From: Citrobacter tructae
Lineage (GTDB): Bacteria; Pseudomonadota; Gammaproteobacteria; Enterobacterales; Enterobacteriaceae
Length of the DNA stretch: 64,000 nucleotides
Direction of reading: 5' to 3'
Assembly (NCBI RefSeq): GCF_004684345.1
Contig: NZ_CP038469.1
Location: 3,844,001-3,908,000 of the forward strand
Position numbers and translations under genes: made by a program. Within the stretch, counting starts at the first letter, position 1. Every line of letters begins with the position of its first letter. This document shows, in pieces, positions 48,676 through 58,121 of this stretch. The notes beneath the pieces are model-generated. The model searched no databases, had not been told where the DNA came from, and saw nothing but the letters and a program-made list of their open reading frames with translations.

Positions 48676-50643
48676 ATGGGCATTTTCTCCATTGCCAATC
48701 AGCATATCCGTTTTGCGTTAAAACTGGCATGCGCCATTGTGCTGGCGCTGTTCGTTGGCTTTCATTTTCAGCTTGAGACCCCACGCTGGGCGGTACTGAC
48801 TGCGGCGATTGTGGCTGCGGGCCCCGCTTTTGCGGCGGGTGGAGAACCGTATTCTGGTGCGATCCGCTATCGCGGGATGCTGCGTATTATCGGAACGTTT
48901 ATCGGCTGTATTGCGGCACTGGTGATTATCATCAGTATGATCCGTGCGCCGCTGCTGATGATCCTGGTGTGCTGTATCTGGGCCGGTTTTTGTACCTGGA
49001 TCTCTTCGCTGGTGAAGATCGAGAACTCCTACGCCTGGGGGCTTTCGGGCTATACGGCGCTGATTATCGTCATTACTATCCAGGCGGAGCCCCTGCTGAC
49101 ACCGCAATTTGCCCTCGAACGCTGTAGCGAGATCGTGATCGGTATTGTCTGCGCCATTGTTGCGGATCTGCTCTTTTCGCCCCGTTCGGTGAAACAGGAA
49201 ATTGACGTCGAGCTGGACGGCCTTTTGGTGGCGCAGTATCGGCTCATGCAGTTGTGTATTAAGCATGGCGACAGCGAAGAAGTGGACAAAGCCTGGGGCG
49301 ATTTAGTTCGTCGAACGGCGGCGCTGGAGGGGATGCGCAGCAATCTGAACATGGAATCCTCCCGCTGGGTGCGCGCCAACCGCAGGCTTAAAGCGCTGAA
49401 TATGCTGTCATTCACGCTGATTACCCAGTCCTGCGAAACCTATCTTATCCAGAACACGCGACCGGAACTGATTACGGATACTTTTCGTGAGTTGTTCGAT
49501 ACGCCAGTTGAAACTGTGCAGGATGTCCATAAACAACTGAAGCGTATGCGCCGGGTGATTGCCTGGACCGGCGAGCGTGAAACACCGGTCACGATTTATA
49601 CCTGGGCCGGTGCGGCGACTCGCTACCTGCTATTGAAACGCGGCGTTGTTAGCAATACAAAAATTAGCGCTATAGAAGAAGAGATCCTGCAGGGCGAGCC
49701 GGTGGTAAAAGTGGAATCCGCCGAGCGCCATCATGCGATGGTCAACTTCTGGCGCACTACGTTGTCTTGCGTGCTGGGGACTTTGTTCTGGCTGTGGACC
49801 GGCTGGACGTCGGGTAGCGGTGCAATGGTGATGATTGCGGTGGTCACCTCACTGGCGATGCGCTTACCCAATCCGCGTATGGTGGCAATCGACTTTATCT
49901 ACGGCACGCTGGCGGCGTTACCGCTGGGTGCGCTCTATTTTCTGGTTATTATCCCCAATACCCAGCAAAGCATGCTGTTACTGTGTTTGAGTCTGGCGGT
50001 TCTGGGGTTCTTCCTGGGCATCGAAGTCCAGAAGCGACGTCTGGGATCGATGGGCGCGCTGGCCAGTACCATAAATATCATCGTGCTGGATAACCCGATG
50101 ACCTTCCACTTTAGCCAGTTCCTCGACAGCGCGCTTGGGCAGATTGTTGGCTGTGTGCTGGCGTTTCTCGTGATTGTGGTGGTGAGAGATAACTCGCGCG
50201 ACAGAACCGGTCGTGTGCTGCTCAATCAGTTTGTGTCAGCGGCGGTTTCGGCTATGACCACCAATGTGGTGCGTCGTAAAGAGAACCATCTTCCGGCGCT
50301 GTATCAGCAGCTGTTTTTACTGATGAACAAGTTCCCTGGCGACCTGGCGAAGTTCCGCCTGGCGCTGACGATGATCATCGCACACCAGCGTCTGCGCGAT
50401 GCGCCGGTACCGGTAAACGCGGATTTATCCGCCTTTCACCGCCAGCTACGACGCACCGCCGATCACGTGATTTCCGCAGGAAACGACGACAAACGCCGAC
50501 GTTACTTTAGCCAACTACTGGAGGAGCTTGATATCTATCAGGAGAAGTTAAACCTCTGGCAAGCGCCTCCTCAGGTGACGGAACCGGTCAAACGACTCAC
50601 CGGCATGCTACACAAGTACCAGCATGCGTTGGCCAGTAGCTAA
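48676..50643 (+). CDS. aaeB: p-Hydroxybenzoic acid efflux pump AaeB
   Basis: AaeB is the inner-membrane pump (FUSC/ArAE family) that removes a few hydroxylated aromatic acids. The 655 residues hold two sets of about five membrane spans separated by a cytoplasmic domain (about residues 170-360), with a soluble C-terminal part. A terminator follows. The overall match to E. coli AaeB is full length. Confidence 0.95.
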   Translation: MGIFSIANQHIRFALKLACAIVLALFVGFHFQLETPRWAVLTAAIVAAGPAFAAGGEPYSGAIRYRGMLRIIGTFIGCIAALVIIISMIRAPLLMILVCCIWAGFCTWISSLVKIENSYAWGLSGYTALIIVITIQAEPLLTPQFALERCSEIVIGIVCAIVADLLFSPRSVKQEIDVELDGLLVAQYRLMQLCIKHGDSEEVDKAWGDLVRRTAALEGMRSNLNMESSRWVRANRRLKALNMLSFTLITQSCETYLIQNTRPELITDTFRELFDTPVETVQDVHKQLKRMRRVIAWTGERETPVTIYTWAGAATRYLLLKRGVVSNTKISAIEEEILQGEPVVKVESAERHHAMVNFWRTTLSCVLGTLFWLWTGWTSGSGAMVMIAVVTSLAMRLPNPRMVAIDFIYGTLAALPLGALYFLVIIPNTQQSMLLLCLSLAVLGFFLGIEVQKRRLGSMGALASTINIIVLDNPMTFHFSQFLDSALGQIVGCVLAFLVIVVVRDNSRDRTGRVLLNQFVSAAVSAMTTNVVRRKENHLPALYQQLFLLMNKFPGDLAKFRLALTMIIAHQRLRDAPVPVNADLSAFHRQLRRTADHVISAGNDDKRRRYFSQLLEELDIYQEKLNLWQAPPQVTEPVKRLTGMLHKYQHALASS

Positions 50644-50648
50644 GCACT

Positions 50649-50679
50649 AAAAACCGACGTCAGAAGCGTCGGTTTTTTT
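50649..50679 (+). terminator. Terminator of aaeXAB
   Basis: AACCGACG/CGTCGGTT with a seven-base loop and a T7 run lies just after aaeB. Confidence 0.9.
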
Positions 50680-50761
50680 ATGGCTATACTTACCTGACGT
50701 GTGGGAGTTCCCAGCATACAGGTAGTCTGCAGAGTGACTGGCGTCGGGATGGTAGCTATAG

Positions 50762-51040
50762 ATGAACATCTATACATTTGATTTTGATGAGATTGAAGAT
50801 CAGGGTGATTTCTACCGCGAGTTTACGCGGACATTCGGCCTGGCTCGGGAAAAGGTGAGCGATCTTGATTCGCTGTGGGAGGTGGTGATGGGAGAAGTCC
50901 TACCCCTGCCTCTGGAGATTGAGTTTGTCCATTTACCGGACAAACAACGCCGACGCTACGGCGCGCTGATTTTGCTGTTTGATGAAGCAGAAGAGGAGCT
51001 GGAAGGGCAATTGCGCTTTAACGTCCGACACTCTATGTAA
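50762..51040 (+). CDS. yhcO: Barstar-family protein YhcO
   Basis: This 92-residue acidic protein resembles barstar, the inhibitor of the ribonuclease barnase. No barnase-like RNase is found next to it. The barstar pattern (YTFDFDEI...FYREFTRTFGL...LDSLWEVVMGEVLPLPLEIEFV) is clear. The cytoplasmic target is unknown. It is two residues longer than the E. coli protein. The gene sits alone between two terminators. Confidence 0.9.
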   Translation: MNIYTFDFDEIEDQGDFYREFTRTFGLAREKVSDLDSLWEVVMGEVLPLPLEIEFVHLPDKQRRRYGALILLFDEAEEELEGQLRFNVRHSM

Positions 51041-51044
51041 GACA

Positions 51045-51069
51045 TAAAAAAGCCCCCGGCAGTGGGGGC
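51045..51069 (-). terminator. Terminator of yhcN
   Basis: On the minus strand GCCCCC/GGGGGC with a six-base loop precedes TTTTTT. It follows yhcN and also caps yhcO from the other side. Confidence 0.88.
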
Positions 51070-51097
51070 AAGTCGTCTCGGACCACACGACGAGGGT

Positions 51098-51364
51098 TTA
51101 TTTGTACAGCTCAGCTGTCGCATGCCAGTGAGCGCCTTCACGGAGTTCGGTCACGCGGTAGCTGCTGGCGCCTGCTTTTTCAGCTTTAGCGACTATTGCC
51201 TGACGCATATCCATCGGTGAACTACCAATCTGAGAGACAGAGATGGTACCCATGGATTGCAGATTCTGTGCTTCTTGTGTGTTCACCTGATTAACCGCCG
51301 CGCTGGCGCCAAAAGAAAGAACGGAGAGCAGGCTTAAGGTTGCAACAGTTGTTTTGATTTTCAT
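51098..51364 (-). CDS. yhcN: YhcN family periplasmic stress protein
   Basis: This 88-residue exported protein of the DUF1471/BhsA-McbA family responds to acid and peroxide stress in E. coli. The signal peptide is MKIKTTVATLSLLSVLSFGASA, with cleavage near residue 22. The mature domain ends RVTELREGAHWHATAELYK, a family signature. It stands alone with its own terminator. Confidence 0.92.
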   Translation of the reverse strand: MKIKTTVATLSLLSVLSFGASAAVNQVNTQEAQNLQSMGTISVSQIGSSPMDMRQAIVAKAEKAGASSYRVTELREGAHWHATAELYK

Positions 51365-51709
51365 GATATATACCTCGTCGAATTCTTTTATTGGGGTCTT
51401 CGTTTCGTGACCCTCATCACAAAATCAAGTATACACTAATCACGCGATAAATTAATACCACGCTAATTGTTTCTTCCGTAATTAGGTGTTAAAAACTGTA
51501 GTTTTAATAACTAAGTGGAATTAAAAACGCATAGCTGAAATTTAGTTGTTTAAAAAACGCAGTAAATTCATAAAGATAACTAATTTCGCAATTTGTGCGT
51601 TTATTACGTTTGGTATTCACTGCGCGAATGATTAAAGGCAGTGAAACGCACTATTTGTTAAATTCCAGGTAGTGAAAAATAGAGGCTGGGGGTCAGAAAG
51701 GAAGGTTTT
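51365..51709. other. AT-rich gap between yhcN and argR
   Basis: This region must carry the yhcN promoter on the minus strand. A T/A-rich stretch from 51425 to 51680 contains many direct TTAA and TTTA runs, but no ORF, tRNA or clear operator. I see no gene. Confidence 0.4.
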
Positions 51710-51733
51710 CCCCCGCCACACAGTGCGGCGGGG
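51710..51733 (-). terminator. Possible hairpin terminator after argR
   Basis: CCCCGCC/GGCGGGG form a strong stem directly after the argR stop on the minus strand. It is followed by GAAAACC rather than a clear T-run, so it is a weaker terminator candidate. Confidence 0.45.
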
Positions 51734-51740
51734 AAGTGGA

Positions 51741-52211
51741 TCACAGCTCTTGTTCGAACAGTTCCAGAATGGCTTCGTACAGATCTTTTACTGAAAAACC
51801 CATAGCCGGGGTGGTGAAGATGGTATCGTCGCCCGCAATGGTGCCGAGGATACCTTCAGCCTTGCCCAGTGAGTCCAGCAGACGTGCTATCAGCTGTGCG
51901 GCGCCTGGACTGGTATGAATGACCACGACCGCATCGTTATAGTCGATATCCAGCACTAAATTTTTCAGCGGACTGGAGGTCGTTGGTACACCCAACTCCG
52001 CCGGAAGGCAGTACACCATTTCCATTTTGGCATTGCGGGTACGCACGGCGCCAAACTTGGTCAGCATGCGTGAAACCTTGGACTGGTTGATATTATCAAA
52101 GCCCTGATCCTGCAATGCGAGGACGATTTCGCCCTGAGAGCTGAATTTCTCTTCTTTGAGTAGCGCTTTAAACGCCTTTACTAATTCTTCTTGTTTAGCC
52201 GAGCTTCGCAT
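51741..52211 (-). CDS. argR: Arginine repressor ArgR
   Basis: ArgR represses arginine synthesis when bound to arginine, and also aids XerCD recombination at cer-type sites. The 156 residues include an N-terminal winged helix (about residues 1-70). The C-terminal hexamer domain (GTIAGDDTIFTTPA) carries the arginine-binding Asp pair. Its own promoter carries two ARG boxes, so it is autoregulated. Divergent from mdh. Confidence 0.97.
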   Translation of the reverse strand: MRSSAKQEELVKAFKALLKEEKFSSQGEIVLALQDQGFDNINQSKVSRMLTKFGAVRTRNAKMEMVYCLPAELGVPTTSSPLKNLVLDIDYNDAVVVIHTSPGAAQLIARLLDSLGKAEGILGTIAGDDTIFTTPAMGFSVKDLYEAILELFEQEL

Positions 52212-52235
52212 AAGTCACCCGTAATATGGCGGTAG

Positions 52236-52274
52236 AAACAACATTATTGTGCATACAGATGAATTTTTATGCAA
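52236..52274 (-). promoter_or_regulatory. Tandem ARG boxes of argR
   Basis: Two 18-base ARG boxes with a three-base gap are visible at 52257-52274 (minus strand TTGCATAAAAATTCATCT) and 52236-52253. This is the geometry ArgR hexamers need. The promoter is not resolved. Confidence 0.75.
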
Positions 52275-52647
52275 ACGGTCTGCCTCGTTCAAGGCTGAAA
52301 TAATGTTATGAAAGAGCGGAATTTTATCAAATTTCGTTATCAAGAAACATGCCTATGTCACGGTGCGCAAATAAGCTTAAAAGTAAATCAATTGTTATCA
52401 AATTGATGTTGTTTTGAGAGGGTAGTAAGGTATATTGTCAGCATCTGTTGGAAAGTTGCTCTACTGTGCGGGTCGTTTTGAATTACGTAACTTAGGTTTT
52501 ATTTTACGTAAATTAAATGCATAAAAGCCAAATTTGCGTGACTACGCATTCTTGACGCGTGGTTGTTGTATTCATTGAGTTTGTGAATTATGGTCGCCGC
52601 CGCGGAGCAACAGACACTTTGCTTATCAATATAATAAGGAGTTTAGG
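52275..52647. promoter_or_regulatory. argR-mdh divergent region
   Basis: This AT-rich gap contains the mdh promoter. Direct repeats of TTGTTATCAAATTGATGTTG type around 52391-52412 resemble ArcA-type sites, which would fit ArcA repression of mdh in E. coli. A strong ribosome site AAGGAG lies seven bases before the mdh ATG. No gene was seen. Confidence 0.45.
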
Positions 52648-53583
52648 ATGAAAGTTGCAGTCCTCGGCGCTGCTGGTGGAATCGGTCAGGCGCTAGCATT
52701 ACTGTTAAAAACCCAACTGCCTTCAGGTTCAGAACTCTCCCTGTACGACATCGCTCCAGTAACGCCTGGTGTGGCCGTTGATTTGAGCCATATCCCTACT
52801 GCTGTGAAAATCAAAGGCTTCAGCGGCGAAGATGCGACCCCGGCACTGGAAGGTGCTGACGTGGTGCTGATCTCTGCAGGCGTCGCGCGTAAACCGGGTA
52901 TGGACCGTTCCGACCTGTTTAACGTCAACGCGGGTATCGTGAAGAATCTGGTTCAACAGGTTGCTACCACCTGCCCGAAAGCGTGTATCGGTATCATCAC
53001 CAACCCGGTGAACACGACCGTTGCAATCGCTGCAGAAGTGCTGAAAAAAGCAGGCGTTTACGACAAGAACAAACTGTTTGGCGTGACCACGCTGGACATC
53101 ATCCGCTCCAACACCTTTGTAGCGGAACTGAAAGGCAAGCAGCCGACTGACGTTGAAGTTCCGGTTATCGGTGGACACTCTGGCGTGACCATTCTGCCAC
53201 TGTTGTCACAGATCCCTGGCGTAAGCTTCACCGAACAGGAAGCCGCTGAACTGACCAAACGTATCCAGAACGCGGGTACTGAAGTTGTCGAAGCAAAAGC
53301 CGGTGGCGGTTCTGCAACCCTGTCTATGGGTCAGGCTGCAGCACGTTTCGGTCTGTCTCTGGTTCGTGCCCTGAACGGCGAAAAAGGCGTGGTGGAATGT
53401 GCGTACGTTGAAGGTGACGGCCAGTATGCTCGCTTCTTCTCTCAGCCGCTGCTGCTGGGCAAAAACGGTGTAGAAGAGCGCCAGTCTATCGGTAAGCTGA
53501 GCGCGTTTGAACAGAGCTCGCTGGAAGGCATGCTCGACACGCTGAAGAAAGATATTCAGCTTGGCGAAGAGTTCGTTAAGTAA
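52648..53583 (+). CDS. mdh: Malate dehydrogenase
   Basis: Mdh interconverts malate and oxaloacetate with NAD in the TCA cycle. The 311-residue sequence starts MKVAVLGAAGGIGQALALLL (Rossmann GAAGGIG). Substrate-binding Arg residues lie in ARKPGMDRSD, and the catalytic Asp and His177 in TTLDIIR and GGHSGVT. It lacks the final Asn of E. coli (312 residues), a trivial tail difference. A bidirectional terminator follows. Confidence 0.98.
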   Translation: MKVAVLGAAGGIGQALALLLKTQLPSGSELSLYDIAPVTPGVAVDLSHIPTAVKIKGFSGEDATPALEGADVVLISAGVARKPGMDRSDLFNVNAGIVKNLVQQVATTCPKACIGIITNPVNTTVAIAAEVLKKAGVYDKNKLFGVTTLDIIRSNTFVAELKGKQPTDVEVPVIGGHSGVTILPLLSQIPGVSFTEQEAAELTKRIQNAGTEVVEAKAGGGSATLSMGQAAARFGLSLVRALNGEKGVVECAYVEGDGQYARFFSQPLLLGKNGVEERQSIGKLSAFEQSSLEGMLDTLKKDIQLGEEFVK

Positions 53584-53604
53584 CACTTTCGCGTAGGTCT
53601 GATG

Positions 53605-53639
53605 TAAAAAAACCGGAGAATGAATTCTCCGGTTTTTTT
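53605..53639. terminator. Bidirectional terminator between mdh and degS
   Basis: AAAAAACCGGAGAA and TTCTCCGGTTTTTT form a long stem with A and T runs on both sides, so it stops both converging genes. Confidence 0.92.
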
Positions 53640-53660
53640 GTGCGCGTCAAATTCACGACA

Positions 53661-54728
53661 TTAGTTCGTCGCTGGGTATTCCTGAATGGTTACCTGCAAC
53701 GTTAACTGTTTATCATCGCGCATCACGACCACGGAAATAACCGAACCAGGGCGAATTTCCGCCACCTGGTCCATGGTTTCCAGCGCAGAGACGGCTGGTT
53801 TATTATTGACCGAGATAATCAGATCGTTAACCTGAATACCTGCCTGTGCCGCCGGGCCATCCGGGGATACTTCGTTAACCACAATCCCCTGAATTTGATC
53901 CATTCCACCGCCCTGCGCGTGCAGTGGTGCAATTTCACGACCGCTAATCCCGATGTACCCGCGAATGACGCGGCCATCACGAATCAGCTTATCCATAATC
54001 TTGGTCGCCAACTGGAAAGGAATGGCAAAACCAATCCCTTCCGGTGTTTCGCCGTCGTTGCTCTTATCAAACGATAGGGTGTTAATGCCCATCAACTCAC
54101 CCAACGAATTGATCAGCGCACCGCCAGAGTTGCCGTGGTTGATAGAGGCATCCGTTTGCAGAAAGTTTTGCCGCCCCGTGGGGTTCAGACCAATACGACC
54201 GGTGGCGCTGATGATCCCCTGGGTTATGGTTTGCCCAAGGTTGTACGGGTTACCGATAGCAAGAACGACGTCGCCAATGTGCGGTATTCGTTTGTTGTTG
54301 ATAGGGATCGTTGGCAGTCCACCAGACGCGTTGATTTTCAGCACCGCAAGGTCAGTTAAAGTATCGGAACCCACGAGTAACGCTTCAAATACGCGACCAT
54401 CCTGCAATGCGACGATGATTTGGTCGGCATCATTAATAACGTGTTTATTGGTGATGATATAGCCGCGCTGATCCATGATAACGCCCGAGCCGAGCGTGCG
54501 GATCTCCAGCTGATTATGCGTCGTGCTGTTCATACTGCGGTTATACACGTTAACAACGGCGGGCGCTGCACGGCGAACTGCCGGGTTATAGGTGGCAGGC
54601 GTTTCATCAGCACTGTCAAACTGGGGTGCTGTAAGCGTATTAATTTTGCGCAGAGAGGGCATCGCGGCCAGCAGAATGGCGCCGACGATTAAACCAATCG
54701 CGACCGAACGTAAAAGCTTCACAAACAT
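53661..54728 (-). CDS. degS: Site-1 protease DegS
   Basis: DegS is an inner-membrane-anchored serine protease that senses unfolded outer-membrane proteins and begins the cleavage of RseA, releasing sigma-E. The MFVKLLRSVAIGLIVG start gives 355 residues: one membrane anchor, a trypsin-like domain with His in TNKHVIN, Asp in DLAVLKI and Ser in HGNSGGAL, then one PDZ domain (about residues 255-355). An upstream 13-codon extension is unlikely. It is preceded by degQ. Confidence 0.97.
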   Translation of the reverse strand: MFVKLLRSVAIGLIVGAILLAAMPSLRKINTLTAPQFDSADETPATYNPAVRRAAPAVVNVYNRSMNSTTHNQLEIRTLGSGVIMDQRGYIITNKHVINDADQIIVALQDGRVFEALLVGSDTLTDLAVLKINASGGLPTIPINNKRIPHIGDVVLAIGNPYNLGQTITQGIISATGRIGLNPTGRQNFLQTDASINHGNSGGALINSLGELMGINTLSFDKSNDGETPEGIGFAIPFQLATKIMDKLIRDGRVIRGYIGISGREIAPLHAQGGGMDQIQGIVVNEVSPDGPAAQAGIQVNDLIISVNNKPAVSALETMDQVAEIRPGSVISVVVMRDDKQLTLQVTIQEYPATN

Positions 54729-54779
54729 GATAGCGGCGTCATTAAAAAAGGGGAACGGCAGCAGCATATCACGAGTTTA

Positions 54780-54809
54780 CCGGACATCACACGGCAGGCT
54801 GATGTCCGG
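54780..54809 (-). other. Hairpin between degQ and degS
   Basis: CCGGACATCA and TGATGTCCGG form a perfect ten-base stem with a ten-base loop in the degQ-degS gap. There is no T-run, so a processing or attenuating role is more likely than full termination. Confidence 0.55.
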
Positions 54810-54818
54810 AATACCCAC

Positions 54819-56186
54819 TTAACGCAGGAGCAGATAAATATTCTCGTTACCGCGTACCACCTGCAAAGCAATGATCGACGGTTTCGCTTCCAGCACCTTG
54901 CGCATTTCAGCAATGGAGTTCACGCGATCGCGGTTCACGCCGATGATAACGTCATCTTTGTGCAGACCGGCCTGCGCGGCTGGACTGCTTTTTTCGACGT
55001 TATCAATCTTAATGCCTTTCGTACCATCTTTTAACTGACCGTCGCTAAGCGTTGCCCCCTGTAACGCCGGTGCAATCATTTCCGCGCTGGCGGACGACGA
55101 CGTGCTGGTATCCAGCGTGACTTCTACTTCCAGCGGCTTACCGTTACGCAGCAACCCCAATTTGACTTTGGTGCCCGGCTCGGTTGTCGCAATACGCGAA
55201 CGTAGCTCGGCGAAACTGTTCAGCGGCTTTCCGTTGAGGCTGGTAATTACATCACCGGATTTCACGCCCGCCTTGGCGGAGCCGGAGTTTGGCAGGACTT
55301 CGCTGACAAACGCGCCGCGTTGCACATCCAGCTTGAACGCTTTGGCGATATCGGCGGTCATTTCCGTTCCTTTAATACCCAGCAGGCCGCGTTTGATTTC
55401 ACCAAACTGCATCAACTGCTGCGCCAACGTGCGCGCCATGTTACTGGGAATGGCAAAGCCAATGCCGATGCTGCCACCACCCGGTGCCAGAATGGCGGTA
55501 TTAATACCGATCAGTTCACCATTCAGGTTAAGCAGTGCGCCGCCGGAGTTACCCCGGTTAATGGACGCGTCGGTTTGAATAAAGTTTTCCAGGCCTTCCA
55601 GGTTCAGGCCGCTGCGACCCAATGCCGATACGATGCCGGAGGTTGCCGTTTGCCCCAGTCCGAACGGGTTGCCGACGGCCACCGCGAAATCACCCACGCG
55701 GAGTTTGTCGGAGTCGGCGATGGCAATTTGCGTCAGGTTGCTGGGGTGCTGAATTTGCAGCAGGGCGATATCGCTCTGATCGTCGCTACCAATAAGCTTG
55801 GCATCAAACTCGCGACCGTCGTTGAGCTGGATACTGATTTTTTGCGCCTGATTAATGACGTGATTATTGGTCAGGACGTAGCCTTTTGCGGCGTCGATGA
55901 TGACTCCTGAGCCCAGACCTTCAAACGGTTGTGACGGCTGATCGGGCAGCTCATCGCCAAAAAACTTTTTGAATTCTTCCGGGACTTTCTGCCCCTGGGC
56001 TGCGGTACCTTCGACCCTCACGCTCACGACCGCAGGTAACACTTTCTCCAGCATTGGCGCGAGGCTGGGGAGTGCTGCCTGACCGGGAACCTGGCCGGGT
56101 ATCGACGCAATGGCCTGAAACGGCGCCGAGAGAGTTAACCCGACACTTAACGCTAATGCACTCAACAGCTGGGTTTGTTTTTTCAT
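54819..56186 (-). CDS. degQ: Periplasmic serine endoprotease DegQ
   Basis: DegQ degrades or refolds misfolded periplasmic proteins. The MKKQTQLLSALALSVGLTLS start gives 455 residues, with a signal peptide ending AIA near residue 27. The trypsin-like domain carries TNNHVIN, DIALLQI and RGNSGGALL, followed by two PDZ domains. It sits upstream of degS, as in E. coli. Confidence 0.97.
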   Translation of the reverse strand: MKKQTQLLSALALSVGLTLSAPFQAIASIPGQVPGQAALPSLAPMLEKVLPAVVSVRVEGTAAQGQKVPEEFKKFFGDELPDQPSQPFEGLGSGVIIDAAKGYVLTNNHVINQAQKISIQLNDGREFDAKLIGSDDQSDIALLQIQHPSNLTQIAIADSDKLRVGDFAVAVGNPFGLGQTATSGIVSALGRSGLNLEGLENFIQTDASINRGNSGGALLNLNGELIGINTAILAPGGGSIGIGFAIPSNMARTLAQQLMQFGEIKRGLLGIKGTEMTADIAKAFKLDVQRGAFVSEVLPNSGSAKAGVKSGDVITSLNGKPLNSFAELRSRIATTEPGTKVKLGLLRNGKPLEVEVTLDTSTSSSASAEMIAPALQGATLSDGQLKDGTKGIKIDNVEKSSPAAQAGLHKDDVIIGVNRDRVNSIAEMRKVLEAKPSIIALQVVRGNENIYLLLR

Positions 56187-56354
56187 TGATCCTGCTCTCG
56201 TACCTTGAGTAAACGGAAGATGATTCAAAACAGTTTGATGTTATTGAATTTTCGGTTTGGTCACAATGCGGCTAACGACTAAATAATAGCTGGGACGGGA
56301 AGAGAAGCGGAGGGCGCAATTGCTGCGCCCGATAAATTTCTTAACGATGTGCAG
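56187..56354. other. Gap between zapG and degQ
   Basis: About 170 bases that should hold the degQ promoter on the minus strand. No hairpin with a T-run was seen after zapG. Confidence 0.35.
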
Positions 56355-56753
56355 TTAGTCGCGCTTTGCGCCACTACGCAGCAGGCCGGAGGCCCCTTCG
56401 GAATAGTCACGTGGCATCTGAACCGGTGCCTGATCGTTGCCAGCTTCTGACTCTGCCAGGCGATTACGGAACGGGTTGGATTCCGGTGACATACCCGGCA
56501 GCAGATTGCTGGAACTCTTCGCCATATGCTGGTAGATCTGACGATAGTCGTCAGCCATGTTATCCAGTAGCTCTGCGCTGCGGGCAAAGTGGCTTACCAG
56601 CTCTTCACGGTACTCTTCGAGCTCAGCTTTGTTTTTTTCCAGTTCGTACTGCAATGCCTGCTGTTGGCGTAATTTACTATTACCAAAACGCATGGCTACG
56701 GCACCAATAATGATACCGACGACTAACCCAATTAGCGCATATTCCCAGGTCAT
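56355..56753 (-). CDS. zapG: Division-associated inner-membrane protein ZapG (YhcB)
   Basis: YhcB/ZapG is a single-span inner-membrane protein involved in cell division and envelope synthesis. The MTWEYALIGLVVGIIIGAVAM start, six bases after GGGAG, gives 132 residues, as in E. coli. One N-terminal membrane span is followed by a Gln/Glu-rich coiled coil (about residues 30-90). The upstream ATG two codons earlier lacks good spacing. Divergent from zapE. Confidence 0.95.
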   Translation of the reverse strand: MTWEYALIGLVVGIIIGAVAMRFGNSKLRQQQALQYELEKNKAELEEYREELVSHFARSAELLDNMADDYRQIYQHMAKSSSNLLPGMSPESNPFRNRLAESEAGNDQAPVQMPRDYSEGASGLLRSGAKRD

Positions 56754-56945
56754 GAACATCTCCCGTTGTCTTGTGTTTCCGTAGGGTGTTGGCTTTAGGC
56801 TCCATGCCTGCGCCTGATTATGCCACTATAACCGCTAATCCCGTAGAAGTGGAATCCCGACTTTATATCGCGTAGTGTAGAACGGCCTTTTTTTCGTCAA
56901 CCGTGAGCGACGGCACATCGATTCTCAAGGAATAACAATAACATC

Positions 56946-58073
56946 ATGCAAAGCCTTTCCCCGACATCGCGTTACCTGCAGGCCCTCAACGACGGCAGTC
57001 ATCAGCCCGACAACGTGCAGCAAGAAGCGGTGAATAGACTGGAAACGATTTTCCAGGAACTCACGGCTCCAGCACGTCCTGCTCCTCAGGAAAGTGGCCT
57101 GATGGCCCGCTTTGGTAAATTACTGGGTAAGCGTGAACCGACAGAAAACACGCCAGTGCGCGGTCTGTATATGTGGGGCGGCGTGGGGCGCGGGAAAACT
57201 TGGCTGATGGATCTTTTCTATCATAGCCTACCGGGCACGCGTAAACAGCGTTTGCACTTCCACCGTTTTATGCTGCGCGTACATGAAGAATTGACCGCCC
57301 TGCAAGGCCAAAGCGATCCACTGGAGGTGATTGCCGACCGCTTTAAGGCAGAAACCGACGTGCTGTGTTTCGATGAGTTTTTTGTCTCTGATATCACCGA
57401 TGCGATGCTGCTTGGTGGCTTAATGAAAGCGCTGTTCGCCCGTGGCATTACGCTGGTGGCGACATCCAATATTCCGCCTGATGACCTGTACCGCAACGGT
57501 TTGCAGCGTGCCCGTTTTCTTCCTGCGATTGAGGCAATTAAACAGTATTGCGACATCATGAATGTAGATGCCGGGGTTGATTACCGTCTGCGTACGTTAA
57601 CTCAGGCGCATTTATGGTTATCGCCGTTGAATGAGGAAACCCAGCAGCAGATGGATAAATTGTGGCTGGCGTTAGCGGGAACCAAAAGTGAGCATGCGCC
57701 GACGCTTGAGATAAATCATCGCCCGATGCCGACGCTGGCCGTTGAAAACCAAACGCTGGCGGTCTCGTTTACCACCCTGTGCGTCGATGCCCGTAGCCAG
57801 CATGACTATATTGCGCTTTCGCGCCTGTTTCACACGGTTCTGCTGTCGGATGTTCCGGTGATGACGTCGTTGATGGAGAGCGAAGCACGGCGCTTTATCG
57901 CGCTGGTGGATGAGTTCTACGAACGTCACGTCAAGCTGGTGGTGAGTGCGGCCTCTCCTTTATATGAGATCTACCAGGGAGAGCGTCTGAAGTTTGAATT
58001 CCAGCGCTGTTTGTCGCGGTTGCAGGAGATGCAAAGTGAAGAGTATCTGAAGCGCGAACATTTAGCAGGTTAA
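56946..58073 (+). CDS. zapE: Division ATPase ZapE
   Basis: ZapE is an AFG1-family ATPase that affects Z-ring stability during division under stress. The 375-residue protein has Walker A GGVGRGKTW near residue 80, Walker B LCFDEFFVSD near residue 140 and a later VATSNIPP sensor region. Length and sequence agree with E. coli YhcM/ZapE. Confidence 0.95.
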   Translation: MQSLSPTSRYLQALNDGSHQPDNVQQEAVNRLETIFQELTAPARPAPQESGLMARFGKLLGKREPTENTPVRGLYMWGGVGRGKTWLMDLFYHSLPGTRKQRLHFHRFMLRVHEELTALQGQSDPLEVIADRFKAETDVLCFDEFFVSDITDAMLLGGLMKALFARGITLVATSNIPPDDLYRNGLQRARFLPAIEAIKQYCDIMNVDAGVDYRLRTLTQAHLWLSPLNEETQQQMDKLWLALAGTKSEHAPTLEINHRPMPTLAVENQTLAVSFTTLCVDARSQHDYIALSRLFHTVLLSDVPVMTSLMESEARRFIALVDEFYERHVKLVVSAASPLYEIYQGERLKFEFQRCLSRLQEMQSEEYLKREHLAG

Positions 58074-58121
58074 ACCCGCCGCAAATCACATAAAGGGGTC
58101 GATCTTTGACCCTGACTTCTC

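Noticed and set aside
50762..51040. A barnase-barstar toxin pair involving YhcO
   Set aside because: No ribonuclease gene is adjacent; YhcN is an exported stress protein of another family.
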